Assembly: GCF_000204055.1 (NCBI RefSeq)
Contig: NW_006768826.1
Coordinates: forward strand, 394,815-458,814
DNA from: Melampsora larici-populina 98AG31
Lineage: Eukaryota > Basidiomycota > Pucciniomycetes > Pucciniales > Melampsoraceae
Direction: 5' to 3'
Length of the DNA: 64,000 nt
Positions 23,655 through 36,103 of the stretch are shown here, piece by piece (positions within the stretch are counted from its first letter, which is position 1; each line of letters starts with the position of its first letter). The position numbers and the translations under genes are program-made. The notes beneath the pieces were generated by a model that was not told the DNA's origin, made no database searches, and worked only from the letters and a program-made list of their open reading frames with translations.

Positions 23655-25130
23655 TCATTTTGTTTTTCTCCCTGAGGCTGCAGAAGTAGGACTGTATGGG
23701 AATTTTCTTATCCAAAGACACAAGTTACTTTGACAAACTCCAAGAGCAGTAGCACTATCTCTTTGAACAAGTCCATGTTTGACATGCCATTTGACTGCCC
23801 ATCTTTTATACTCATCAGAAAAAAATGTTTTTCTAAACCGATTATGAAGATTGATTTTTCTTGAAGTAGAATTAGATTGATTTTCAATGATACTTGATTG
23901 GGTTTCTGACTTCAAATATCTTGTGATGGTTCTAACAGAAATCTTAAAATGGTTTGAAGTTTCTGTCTTACTGAATCCATTGTTCCTATACCAACTTAAT
24001 ACTTTTCTTTGGAATTCAGTTTGGGTGATGGATGAAGATTCTTCTGGAACTGGTTGATCTGAACTCCCTTCAAGACTTTCAGTTTGAGATTTTTGATCTT
24101 TCTCGTGAATTCCAAAACTTGTTTTAGGAATCTTATCATCCAGAGCATTGCTTTCTTGAGGAGCATGGTCTTTTGTGGGGTCTTTGGCCAGATTCTTTCT
24201 TATCCTCATTTGGTTTATCTTCCAGGTTTTGAGACCTCTGGATACCCTTTTTTCATTAGAAGAACTGAGTGATTTGTCAGGCAAATCCACTTGTCTAGAT
24301 CCTTGTGATCCTGGTTGTTCCCAGTATTCTTTTGACAGTAAAGCATTCTTGTCTATGTTTAAGACTCGGAGGATGTCAGAGATGAGTTTTCTTCAAAAGA
24401 AGGATTGACCCCAATAAACTGACTAACCTTTTGATCCCATGGAAGGATCTTGAGTAAGGTTCATCTTGGATTTTCCCTTATACTCAGGATTTGCAATAGG
24501 TTTTTTAAATCTAGTTGAAAATTGTGAAAGATGAAGTTGTTTTTCTATCTCAGATCTCCTTAGGCTGTTTCCATCAAGGTTATGTTGTATTCTGAGATTC
24601 AACTTTGGTAGACTGTTGAAAGTTTTGGATGAAAATGCCTTAGAGGGTATCCTCATACCCTTTGATCTAGGATACCTGTTTACCCAAAGTTGTCCTGATT
24701 GACAAAGATCTTCTAGCAGATGTCTTCTAGATCCATCTTCAGGAACACTTTGTAGGTTTGAGTGATCAGAACCTCCATCCTGTTTCTCTCCCATAGATAC
24801 TTGCAATCCATTTGACTTATAATCACCCATTTCAAGATTTGATAACCGGATTGCTTCTTGAGACCATGAGCTTGGGTTTTGGATACCAATCTTCTCCAGA
24901 TCTGAATTCATACCAAAACCTACTTCAAACCTCTTATCAATCATGTTGTTTTCCAAACTTGGCCTTGGATTTGTGTCCTCTATCTCTGGTGGTGGTGGTT
25001 CATTGAGATCAAAATCAAAAATCCTTTTGTTGACACTTTTGAGATCACCCATCACATTTTCTTCTGTGGCTAATAGGTTTCCAATCAGGCATATTAGAAA
25101 GATTGAAAGTATTTGATGATTGTTCCTCAT
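23655..25130 (-). CDS. Secreted DLNxxP/double helix-turn-helix protein B
   Basis: Exons 25130-24428 and 24352-23655 join across a 75-bp phase-1 intron (GTTAGT ... CATAG) to give 466 residues. The intron lies at the same place and phase as in gene A, and both second exons start ACAA. A signal peptide (about 1-21, ILSIFLICLIGNLLA) precedes FDFDLNEPPPPEIED with DLNEPP at 41-46. A polar linker follows with the shared block RYPRSKGMRIPSK, then HTH 1 at about 347-383 (WYRNNGFSKTETSNHFKI, TITRYL) and HTH 2 at 413-451 (EYKRWAVKWHVKHG, CLWIRKFP). The conserved parts between A and B are the signal, the DLN motif, the basic block and both HTHs, while linkers diverge, which is what one expects if those parts are under selection. 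A TATA box lies about 65 bp upstream. Transcription regulator in the host nucleus is the favoured guess. Confidence 0.78.
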
Positions 25131-25193
25131 GGTATTCTAAAGACAAGTAGGTGGTCACAGCTCACCAATGGTGAGAGAGGGGGAAGAAGTTTT

Positions 25194-25201
25194 ATTATAT
25201 A
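25194..25201 (-). promoter_or_regulatory. TATA box of DLNxxP/HTH gene B
   Basis: TATATAAT on the minus strand, 64-71 bp upstream of the ATG at 25130, followed by a CT-rich tract (CTTCTTCCCCCTCTCTC), a typical fungal core-promoter layout. Confidence 0.5.
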
Positions 25202-26108
25202 TGCTTTGTAAACTGAGTTGCCTCATGATCCAAAATCTGTCTTTTACAAAAAAGATTGGTATGAGATCCTCACTAGGCTTGGAAACAGAGTAGAATGATG
25301 ATCAGGTACCATAGATGACCATTCTTCTTGGCACCTGTTCCAACTGCATGCAACTCCTTCCCCACCTAGCAAGCCTCAAACTTAAAGCAAGTGTTGAGAT
25401 TTGTAAGAATGGCAGGAACCACAAGAAGATACAGATAGAAATATGTGTGTATGATGATAACTCAAAGTTCCTTTCAAAAAGGAGTGATAGGATGTGATCA
25501 AGATATTCTATGTTCTAATTTCATCACATATCCTAGCCAAGGTATCAAGTTGGTATCTATTTGTGATGATGTTTACCATGCAACAATTTTTTTATTGTGT
25601 AATTAAGTATGTTTGCTAATTACATTCCACTAAAAAGATACTATTAGCATAAATCATTTATATGATGTAGAATAGATTTTTAGAAAAGGATTAGTTTCTT
25701 TTTGCTCTAAGATTATTTTCTAGCTCTGTAAGAATCCATCTTTTCACTTTTCCTACTTTCAAAGAACTTCATCTTCAAAGAACACCAACATAACCAATCC
25801 AATCTGAATCACAAGCACTGAGGGCATCTCAAACAGATAAGATTTCCAAAGTTCTTGGGAAGTTCTAATCACAAAATCCAACAAGGTGTAAAGCTATTGT
25901 TAGGTGTCTTCAAACTATAGAAAAAAATGAAATGTTGAAGAAAAAAAATTGTCAACTGTGTAATTAAATACATGCTATACAAGGCTGTAGTGTAATCACA
26001 AAGTTAGACTTTGTATTTGGAGTGGAACTCCTTCATAGGGCTTTACAATTTTGAAGAAACCAAAAAAGCATGTACTGAAAAAAGTACACTGCAGACATTA
26101 TTCGGGTT
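25202..26108. other. Intergenic, no gene seen
   Basis: AT-rich upstream region of gene B. No coding frame or repeat that I could support. Confidence 0.5.
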
Positions 26109-26687
26109 CCCCAAGTGGGCAGGGAAAAATGATTGGGAGTATGATTTGTCATAAAATGGTCTATCACTCCACACCTGAGCCATAACACCCACACTACATA
26201 TGTGTAGCAGGCTCAGTGAATATGTGGTTATCATGTACATACAGTTCTGCTCAGTTATCTGCTCATCAGGACAAGTTATTCATATGTAATACATGCTGTA
26301 ACTTCTTTCAGATTGAAAAAAGCTTCCAAAAGATTGACTACATACACTGACTCAATGTTTTGGTGTGATCTCATCAACTCAACTGCATGTAACACACTTT
26401 CTGTTACTAAGACAAAGCTTCAACAATATTGCCTGAGCAGCTACAGAATTATATGTAGTGAATTTTTGGGAAAAAAAATTCAAAGTCGAAAAAGTTACAT
26501 GTGGTATAACATGTGATTTATTTATTCTGATGGGCAAAAAACTGAGCAGACCTGTATGTACATGATAGACAACTATTGACTTAGCTTGCTGCACATATGT
26601 AGTGTGGGTGAAATGGCCCAGGTGTGCAGTATTAGATTCTTTTATGAAAAACTGTACTATTAATCATTTTCCTCTGCCAAATTGGGG
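26109..26687. mobile_element. 579-bp fold-back element
   Basis: Arms are inverted copies: left begins CCCCAAGTGGGCAGGG, right ends CCTCTGCCAAATTGGGG. Both contain CACTACATATGTG and TGTACATGATA/TATCATGTACA boxes, and the arms are about 180 bp with a central unpaired part. The same family occurs at 48051-49173, and a single arm lies at 27039-27200. The target-site duplication is not clear. Confidence 0.75.
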
Positions 26688-28623
26688 AAGTTGAATGATG
26701 TTTACAGTGGTATGATTGCACTATAGCTCTATATCAGTTGTGTTTAAATCACATGGCTCAAAGATTTTCTTTTCAAGTTTTCATTTTTTTTCTAGTTTGA
26801 AGGAACCTATTAAAATCAAACTTGATCTGTGTTTTACAAATTTGTCTATCAAAGTTCAAGAGACTCTGGTTTAACTGATTTTTGATTAAGATATGAAACT
26901 GGAAATCAAATATGAAAAACTAGACTGTGCATGTCAATGAGAAGATCTTAAAAAAGATGAATCCAAACATCAAATCAAAGGAAAAGTATAAAAGAAATCA
27001 ATAAGAAACAAACTGAAGTCATTTAAATATTTTCCCCTTCAATTGAGCAGAGGGAAAATGACTGGAAGTATAATTGGTCACTGCACACTTGCCACACACA
27101 CTACAAATGTGCAACAGGATGGATAAATTGGGAGCTACATGTTGTATGATGATGTTCATCCAGAGCTGCTCAGCTATTGGCTCAGCTATTGGCTCAATCT
27201 TGAATAAGCAAATCATATGTACAGAACACCTTGTGTGGTTTTTATTCTGGTTTGACAAAAAGTGTGAGCCATGATGAGTATTTTGCTGATATCTAGGTAT
27301 GTACTCCCATTATCAGTCATAAAGAATTTGAACACTCAAGAGGACTCTGAAGTAAGACAGATATTTGTGAATTTATGAAACCCATACCAATTCAGAGATC
27401 ACATCAGATTTTTGAATCATGAATTGATGGATAAAAGTTAAAATGAGATGATTTTCACCAGCGCTTAAGCTTAACATTTTCTACGGTGAGGTAAAAAACA
27501 ACAACATAGGAGCACATCAATTCTTGGAGCTCACACGCCAAAAATCAAAACCACCAGTGCGTTGTTAAGCCCCTCTGCGAAGTTGAAGTTGAACGCGCTG
27601 GTGATCAAGGGGCTCAGTTAAGCTTATGATTTATGCATCAATGAAAAAGAAACCATCCATATGATCTTATTTTTTCTTGTTAAATATACTGTGCAGATTT
27701 TTTTTCTTACCGGATCTATTCCGTTGCAAGAATACTTGATCTGAAAATTGTAAAGAGTTCATCAAGCGCAGTACATTTGATAAAACGACTGTGTATCATT
27801 ATGTCACTGGTTTTTTGAGTTTTGTCTAGCATGAATGTGAGTGTTGGTCAAGAAGTGAGTATTCTGACTATGTGACCCAAAAAAAAGAAGAGAGAGATGT
27901 TCTGATTGCAGTTAGCCATGAAAGTGATCATAGTGGATTTGGTAGAGATTTGCACTTCGTGTGGAGGATGGCTCTTGCTTTGATTTATTGCTCAACTTTG
28001 TGACGAATCAAACCCAAAAGTTAAAACTATGTATGGGTTTTACACAGGTTTTAAAAAATCTAGCCTATGCTTGGAATGCATCCAGATGAAGATCAAGATG
28101 TATGTAGTGTGATCATGGAAGAAGATTGGATTGGATTGGATTGGATTCTAAAGGATGAATATGTATCATGATGGATATCGTTTAAGGAAAGTGGAGGGAC
28201 TGGGAGAGATGAAACTTATGAAGTGAATTTGGATGAAGAAGATGTTTGAAGTTAAGAATAAGTACAAGATAAAGTACGTGATGAAACTCGAGCTTCGAAG
28301 TTCATGAGGTGATGAGACAATTCCTGATGAGATGAGATGAAATTGACCGGATTGGTAGGTGTGTGAACAGATTACATAATCGTCCATCGATAATCCAACC
28401 TATCATTCTCAAGACTCTGACTGTGAGTCTGACTGTGACTCAATCGAATCGAATCGAATCGAACCCTTTCTTTACTTAAACACCCACTGACAAAGACTAC
28501 TGAGAGTGAGACTGACTACTGAAAGACTGACTACTAGAAGGATACTACTGCACTTCTCATTCCTCGATCTAACCAATCTCATCAAAAACCATCAATCCTC
28601 TTCATTCATCTTCAATACTCAAC
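26688..28623. other. Intergenic region with one half fold-back and microsatellites
   Basis: 27039-27200 is a single arm of the 26.1-kb fold-back family. 27460-27625 holds a short inverted pair (GCTTAAGCTTAAC, CAGTTAAGCTTATG) around a CCCCTCTGCG box that recalls the 850-bp element at 55.3 kb. Pentanucleotide runs are at 28124-28148 (GATTG repeats) and 28444-28463 (TCGAA repeats), within the likely promoter region of the kinase gene. No gene seen. Confidence 0.5.
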
Positions 28624-31600
28624 ATGGATCGTAACTTCAGATCAAATTCACCAAATCATACAAAACCTATCACTACTCATTCAGCAGCAGTACCATCAGC
28701 AGCTCATCCTAGATTCTTAACTCAATTCGAACATCGTTTAGATATCGCTCCTTCTCCTTCTCCTCCTCTTCATTTATTACCAAACTATCATTTACTTCAT
28801 CATCATCAACAATCACCTTCTCATCTATCTCTATCATCTACATCCGATCAACTCAATCCAAGCATCACAAACTCTTCTACTTCACCTACTCCAACCATCA
28901 CAACCACAAACCCAAGTACAACAGCAACAACAGCAACAACAATACCAACCCATTCGATCCTACACCAATCATTCATTCCACAATCACCATCACATCCACA
29001 TCATCAACACATCTCACCCGAACTAATCCAACCAATCCTAGAACCACATCCCACTAACATGAGACCACCACCACCACCTAAGAAACGGGACAGGATCGCA
29101 ACTGATCAATCTATCAATCATCCTAATCCGATCAATACGAAACGACCTACGAAGAAAGAAAAACCTGCACCTGTGACAATGGTCTATCGAGGTGTACCGG
29201 ATGAGTTATTGATTCGTAATCATTCACTTAACCCTTCTATCACAGCTCTTGCACCTCAAACTATCATCAATAGAGCTCAACAAGGTCAAAACTCTTTTCT
29301 CAAAACCTGTTATCTTTTTTTTTCATCATACTGATTTTGTTTTGGTTTTTTGGTTTTTTGGTTTTTTTTTCCTTAGTTCCTCCTCCTTCGACTATTGCTC
29401 CGAGTTATAGTCTTTCACATGCTACAGAAACTAGTCTTATGAGAAAGAAACATAACAGGTTACTTGAACTTTGTCGTGAAAGAAATCTTTTGAGTGAAAC
29501 TCATGAATTAACTAAACGTGAAATGGTTCAAGCTTTATTGGGTTGGGTTCGTCTTTTCAAAATTTCGTATCTTTTTTCTCAAAACAAAAATATCACTTTT
29601 ATAAGAATATCTTCTTAGAGAGAGAGAGATTAGTTCTTTTTTTACTTTTTTTTTCTTTTGATGCTTTTTTTTTGTTGGTGTTATGGGTCATTACCCTTTC
29701 TTTCTTGATATACTTTTGTTTGTGCTTGAACATTTTTAACACTTTTTAGATTGACACCCTACGATTTCTTTTTTCTAATCTATTCCCAAATTTTCTTTTC
29801 AAACAAATCACTAACGAACTCAATTTTCATTTTGAATGAATTTTCTTTAGCGCGAATACAACATCAATCATCGAATCAGCATGTTATTATCCGAAACCGA
29901 AGATTCATCAATAACCTCAGAATCCGATGACCAACACCATTCATTTTTCCAAGACAATGATCATCATCATCATCACCATACAGGACAAACGGCCGAAACA
30001 TCCATTGAAGATTCCATTGATCCTCAATTATGTTCACCTGAACATAATCCCCAACCGATTCTTTATAACTTACGTAACCGATTGATTGAAAAGGATGAAA
30101 CGATTAAAAGTTCATCACCTAAACGACGAAGTCCTATGCCTGGAGCTTTCTCACCTCAAAGTCAATTAGCCGATTACTTAGCTGCAACGGGTATCGATCC
30201 ACCAGTCCAAGTAGCAGTCCAACCGGTCACAGAGGTTATGCAACATCCTCCTACGATCCCATTACTAGATCATCCAACTCATTCGAATTCCAAACGAAAG
30301 AGTATCAGATTAGTAGGCACCAAGATTGCTTCAATCGGTCCGATCTCAAAGATTAATATGTCAGAAGTCATCATTGGTGGGACTCAAGGTCCAACTCGAC
30401 TCTTGAATGATACACCGATTACTGTTAAGATTGATCAAACTAAGACTTTGGGACCGAGACCTTCACCACTTTCGCCACCGGCTTCGGTCGATACTGATCC
30501 GAGCTCGTCGGGCTTGATCACCAATCATCGTACGACTACGACTGGAACGGATGATGAAACGGATGAGACTCAGTCTCCTTCGGCTGGTGATGATTTGGAT
30601 GTCTTGTTGGATTTAGAAGATTTAAAGTTATCGGATAAAGAAATCCCTCCGGAGAAATTAGTATGTTGAAATCCCTAAAGTGTTTTTATTTCTTGATGAT
30701 CAGATGACTAACTGTGATGTGTTTTTTTCGGTTTGGGATTATAGGCTAGAGAACAGAAAGTGGGAAGTGGTAGTTTTAAAGATGTTTATATGGGAAGGTA
30801 TAGGAACTTTAGAGTAGCTATTTGTGATTTGAGAGGTAGGTTAACAGATATGGATATTAAAGAATTAGGACTCTTACGTGATTTGAGGTATGTCTTCTAT
30901 TTCGATTAGATGAGGTTTTTCTTTGTGTGTGTGTGAGAGATTGATGGATTGTTTTTTTTTCATTAGACATCCTAATATTGTGAGGTTTATTGGGGTTTCG
31001 GTTGGAGGTCATGTGCCTTGTACTATCGTTACTGAACTTTGTAGGAATGGTGATCTTTATGAGTAAGTGGATTTATGGATCATTTTTTTTTCATTAAAGA
31101 TGAATGAATTGATTGGTTTTGGTTTTGGTTTCTAGTTATATTCGTAAGATCCCTTGTCCTCCTTTTGTTCAGATCTTGGCGATGATGTTGGATGCGGCTA
31201 GAGGGGTTGAATATCTGTAAGCAGGAGGATGAGATTTTTTATCACCATGTCACCATGAGTCTTTTCTGATGAAGATTTGTTTTTTCTTGGTTTGGTTTGG
31301 GTTTGGATCTTTCTTCCTTTATAGTCATCAACGTACTCCTTCGATTATTCATCGAGATTTAAAGAGTCCTAACGTCTTGATCACAGCTAATGGATCGGCT
31401 AAGATTACTGATTTTGTTGAGTGGATCGATGAATTTTCTCATTTGAAAAAGATTGACTCATGAATGATTTTTTTGGGGGTTTGGTTTTTTTTGGGGGTTT
31501 CATAGGGTTTAGCAAGAGTTAAAAGAGATGTGATGTCGATGTGTGCAACGACTTGTGGAACGTTAAATTGGCAAGCTCCGGAACTTTGGGTTGCTCATCC

Positions 31601-32242
31601 TTCTTATAATCATTCGATTGATGTAAGCCGGGTTTTTTCTCTTTTGTCTGGTTTTCTTTTGGAAGATTTGGTTTTTTGGGGGGAATAGGTTTGGTTGATG
31701 AAGTTGATTTGGGATTTTTCTTTGATCTTTGGATTAGGTTTATGCACTTGGATTGGTTTTTTGGGAAGTATTGTGTTGGTCATTTAAAGAAAAAACGTAT
31801 CCGTTTCAAGTAAGTAGCAAGCCAGCAAAAAAAAAACCAAAAAAAAACCTTTTTAACGATTTTACCAATTTCTGACTTTTTTTTCTGGGGCGATTAGGGA
31901 ATGAATGAACATGCGATTTTTGCAGAAGTAGGAAAGAATGGATTAAGACCATCTACCAGTCAGATCAGACGAAAGTGGGGACGAGAGATTGTAGGATTGA
32001 TTGAAAAGATGTGGGATGATGATTCGGATCGACGTCCGTTGATGCCAGAAGTGGTTAGGTTTCTTTCGTAAGTCATTCATTGAATGATGATGATCTCTCA
32101 AAACTTTGTAACCGAAATCAAACGAATGATTGATTGATTGATTTTTGGGGGTGGGGGGTTTCTTAGGGCAATGCTTTTACAAGAAAGAGAAAAGTCTTGG
32201 GTGGTGAGTGGGCCTGGGAGTAGTGGAACTCGGGTAAATTAG
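28624..32242 (+). CDS. TKL-like protein kinase with atypical beta-3 residue, 11 exons
   Basis: Exons 28624-29284, 29377-29546, 29851-30660, 30745-30887, 30967-31062, 31136-31216, 31325-31415, 31506-31622, 31738-31809, 31898-32067 and 32167-32242 give 828 residues; every junction is GT-AG and keeps frame. The first 547 residues are low-complexity (Ser, Pro, His, Thr) except for a short SAP-like helix pair (LLELCRERNLLSE ... MVQALLGW). The kinase domain follows: GSGSFKDVYMG loop, HRDLKSPN catalytic loop, DFG (split by an intron with a GTTGAG donor), APE within NWQAPELW, and a C-lobe ending DDDSDRRPLMPEVVRFL. The beta-3 VAIK motif reads VAIC (Cys 574). Basidiomycetes have kinases of this kind with VAIx, so the loss may be a family trait; activity cannot be judged from sequence. 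Signalling role unknown. Confidence 0.88.
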
Positions 32243-32388
32243 GATGGGATGATGAGGATGAGGAATTAGATGCAGAAATTATAGAAGTATATATAAATGT
32301 GTGTGTATTGAATGAATAGAAGAAGTTGAATAGATCTGATTAGATTAGAAGCAGTTGATTTACTTGTTTATAAGGAAACGTTTTTTTG

Positions 32389-32428
32389 GGAGTTGGAGTT
32401 GGAGTTGGAGTTGGAGTTGGAGTTGGAG
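32389..32428 (+). repeat. GGAGTT hexanucleotide repeat
   Basis: At least six near-perfect copies of GGAGTT, about 150 bp beyond the kinase stop codon, so probably within its 3' UTR or terminator region. Confidence 0.85.
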
Positions 32429-32429
32429 G

Positions 32430-32982
32430 TCATAGATAGATAATAGGGTGTTTAATGTTTAATTTGGAAGAAGGAGATGGGAATCGGATCGCTTAGGCTC
32501 ACATTGTTTTTCTCTTTTTTTCTTGATTGATTTTTTTTCTTCTTTCTTTTATATATAATGAAAAAAACAACTTAAATAAATATATACATATACCTTGCTT
32601 TTGATTTACTTTTAAATATTCTGTGTGTGTGTGTATGTGTTCTTTTTTATATTAGAAAAGTTGTCGTTTTTCACTTTTTAACTTCTTTACTGTTCACTTT
32701 TTCACTTTTTCAATTTTCTGTTAATTTAACAATTTCTTTTACTTTCATTTAAGATATAAAAATTAAATAAGAAAAAAAGTCATTTTTTTTTAGAATCTTT
32801 TTAAATCGTTTTAAATATTCATTCTCATTCAATTCAATGTTTTTCTCATTTTTTTTGATTGGTTGTTTAAAGTACTTTTTCTTATATATATCTACATCTT
32901 TTGTTTTGGTTTAAATTTTTTTGTTGGAAATGTGATTATTGAAAAAAAATTAATGTTGAAAAAAAAATGTTTTTTTTTCTCA
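32430..32982. other. AT-rich 3' flank of the kinase gene
   Basis: Long T-rich tracts (TTTTCACTTTTT words) and A/T homopolymers. Likely contains the transcript end. No coding frame. Confidence 0.5.
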
Positions 32983-33441
32983 GAGCATCTGTAAATTTAT
33001 AACGTACGGAGAGTTGCATAGATCTTTTAGGGTAGTGTTTGAGGTATGGATTTTTAAGGATGTACAGATGTGGTTCCTTACAGGATGGTTTGTAGCATAT
33101 TTTGGGGGGGTTATTATGGGTTATAAGTTGGTTATTGAGCTGTTTGATTTGTGGAGAGTGTGATTGACCAAACTTAACAAAGTCCCTTGCCAACGCTGGG
33201 GCTTGGGCTTTTGGCACAGAGCCAGTGAGAGACTTAGTTAAGTTTGGTGATTGACAAGTTGGAGTTTATGGGAGAAGTGAGGTACAGAATGAAGGATTTA
33301 GGGTGCAAGCGGAAAAAGAAGATCTTTGGCATATTTTGACTTGCATGTAGAGCATTGCTCAAGTTAAGTATGTGTGTTTGGGGGAAAAAATACCCCAAAT
33401 CTATGTAAGGCACGGTTTATGGCACACAGCTGTGGATGCTC
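32983..33441. mobile_element. 459-bp MITE of the GAGCATC family, with a nested hairpin
   Basis: Starts GAGCATCTGT and ends GGATGCTC, with TCA on both sides (32980-32982, 33442-33444). The terminal GAGCATC and the T-N-A duplication match the MITE at 6216. The ends are less well preserved than there. A 78-bp hairpin element sits inside at 33169-33246, so this MITE is older than that insertion. Confidence 0.7.
33169..33246. mobile_element. 78-bp hairpin element with 9-bp duplication
   Basis: Inverted ends CAAACTTAACAAAGTC / GACTTAGTTAAGTTTG (imperfect) surround a short loop, flanked by GTGATTGAC on both sides (33160-33168 and 33247-33255). The TIR resembles that of the 61-bp element at 55018 and the ends of the 588-bp fold-back at 35508. 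A 9-bp duplication would fit a Mutator-like (MULE) transposase acting in trans. Confidence 0.78.
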
Positions 33442-33621
33442 TCAGTTTGGTTTTTTTGGGTTTTTGGGTTTTGAAAGGTGTGAGAAAGGTGTATAGAAGT
33501 TGACTGAAGTTCATCATGAGTGAGGGGTTGTAAGATGAGATGAGCTATGTATTAGATGGGATAGGATTAGGAAGATTCTTATGGTTTGCTTACTTGTAGC
33601 TCTAGTTTTGAAAAGTTCTTT

Positions 33622-35383
33622 ATTACTTTTGCTAAAAACCTTGGCCCAATCAAGAAAAAATAAAACAGAATTAGACCCAGAATTCACCGCAGCAGCCACA
33701 ACGCAGCAGAGAGAAAAAAGTTTGAGGGTGCTGTCACACGTGGTGCGACCTCCATTCCATTCCACTGGCCCGTCACTCATCTCTTGGGTCTAGTTCACCC
33801 TCACATGGCCATCTCTTTTGTCGCACACTCTGGCAAGATGAGCTTGTCAAACTTTTGGTAAGTCACTCTACGTGCTACATTATAAATAACATCTTATTCA
33901 TCATCTATTGGGGTACTTTCTAACAACCTTCCATATCGTTTGATTCAGATGACCGTCCTCGCAACACAGTCTGATATCAGTGATTGGTCCACCTAGCTTT
34001 GTCTCACCATCACCTCACCAGCTCTTCCTTCCCACACTCTTTTGCAATGGGTTTGAGGTGTTGGATTGATTTGTGAAACCTCTCTGTCTGTACTACTCCT
34101 CATATGTTGATAACAAGCAGAATTTTTGTTAACAGATGAAAATAAGAGATGAGATGAAGATAAGAGATGACAAGCTTTTATGAAGAAGGGCAAGTTGATT
34201 GAGAGGTATCTTACATATCTCCAACCTGTCCGGTGCGAGCTCTGCTGAATACCAAAAGTCTGAGATGAAATAATTTATGAAAGATATCCAAAACGTGAGT
34301 GATTTTTCAACGTAGTCGAGATTGTCAGAATCATCGATTGGTCATGAAAAATATCACAACCAATCAATTCCGATTGATTCTCCTATGAGGCAATCCTATG
34401 ATTGCAAGCTGAGAACCATCTCAGATCTCTTATGAGGGCAATAAAAGATATCATCGGGCTTCAAGTTATCCAAACCCATTCGATTCGTCTATGGTCCTAT
34501 GAACAGGATCAAAAACCATTTCAGTTTTCTTGAAGACATTCAAAGTCAAAAATCGATTGGCTTTGCTTAGTCAAAACCAATTGACCTTCCTATCTTCCTA
34601 TGAGGAAGATTTTGAACAATCTCAGCTCTCTTGTGTCATCTAGAGACTGATGTTTTTGAACAAGACCAAAACTGATCGATCCGCTTGTAATCCTATGAAG
34701 AAGATTGAAACAATTTCAATTTTCACACCACTCTTATCTACAATTCATCGATTCTAATTCCTATACAATCACAATCTTTGATAACTACAATTCATTGATT
34801 CTAAATGATCAAGCTTATCTTCAAATATCTGAAAACTACAACGATGGTACAATTTGTGTGTTAATTCCGTTTGATTGGATTTGACCTAGTAATTAAAAGA
34901 TGTGATCTCCAGACATCAAACTTTGACATATTGAATCCAAACTCGAAAGGGTTGAACTTGGGACAGTATGATGGTAGTTATTGGAGAAGATACCTAGAAA
35001 TGTTGTTGGGGATTATCAGCAAGTTGAATGAAATGCACTGAAAAGACAAATGGAGGGATTAATGCAAAAAAGCGTACCTTTTTCCTTACAGAGACCAGCC
35101 ATCAATTGTCCACACTGGATAGGACACATTTCCAGGATGCGAGAAGCAGCGGGGGATTGAGTTTGGTGAGGAAAACGAAGTGCTGGCAGGGATTTTGAGA
35201 ATATGAACAAATTTTGGCGGCAACGGGGGAATCAAAAGGACCGAATAGGAGGGAGATCACACCACATGTGACAGCACCCTCAAACTTTTTTCTCTCTGCT
35301 GCGTTGTGGCTGCTGCGGTGAATTCTGGGTCTAATTCTGTTTTATTTTTTCTTGATTGGGCCAAGGTTTTTAGCAAAAGTAAT
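33622..35383. repeat. Inverted repeat pair, ~132-bp arms, 1.76 kb apart
   Basis: 33622-33753 and 35250-35383 are nearly identical inverted copies, beginning ATTACTTTTGCTAAAAACC outward and ending at a CACGTGGTG/CACCACATGTG box inward. They may be the long TIRs of one element or two separate insertions in opposite orientation. The interior (33754-35249) has no supported gene; it contains a stretch with repeated CAATCxxTTCC words and no clear period. Confidence 0.7.
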
Positions 35384-35507
35384 ATTTTCCTCATGAGACT
35401 CAAAGAGCCTCAACTGAATTACATACATAAAGGGTACACAAACATCAAAACCCATATGAAAAACCTGTCCAAACCCATTTGGATTTCAAGATTTCCCCAC
35501 CAAAAGC

Positions 35508-36095
35508 TTATAAACTTAACAAAGTACCATGCCTGCCTTGCAAGGGACTTACACCAAGCTTGTACGCTCCATCACCTTGTGGTAGTGGGTTTTGCAGGGA
35601 GCTTCCTTCAAGTTCAATCCCCTTTATCTTTTTCCATACCAAGGATTCAGACATGGTACAAAGAGAAGAAATATGTGCAAGAGTAAGGCACATATTGTAC
35701 ATATTCTTCACCAAGGAAAGTGCTCTTATTATGTAGATTGCCTTAGAAGAAAACCCACCATTTTCACCATCACTTCCCATTTGCAGCAGTTAGATGTGTG
35801 GTTCACATGTACATAATTTCCTATTGAAGCCAAAACTTTGAATCAATTTTGTTCATGGAGGGGACCAGTTTTCTTGGAGGTAAATCTGTACAATATGCAC
35901 TGCCACCAGAGTAAGGCACATATTTTTTCTCTTTGGACCATACCCAAATCCTTGGTGGGCAATGAGATGAAAGCCAGTGATGGAGGCTCCCTGCAAAGGT
36001 CTCTACTGCAAGTTTATGGAGTGTGCAAGTTTGACATAAGTCCCTGGCTCACTACAGCCTTGCTCAAGGCAAGTGTGGGACTTTGTTATGTTTAG
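35508..36095. mobile_element. 588-bp fold-back element with 8-bp duplication
   Basis: Long arms (over 200 bp) pair: TTATAAACTTAACAAAGT at the left end, ACTTTGTTATGTTTAG at the right. Inside, GCAGGGAGCTTCC pairs with GGAGGCTCCCTGC and AGTAAGGCACATATT recurs inverted. CCAAAAGC flanks both sides (35500-35507, 36096-36103). The ends are of the TAAACxTAACAAAGT type seen in the 61- and 78-bp hairpins, so this may be a longer member of that family. Confidence 0.75.
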
Positions 36096-36103
36096 CCAAA
36101 AGC

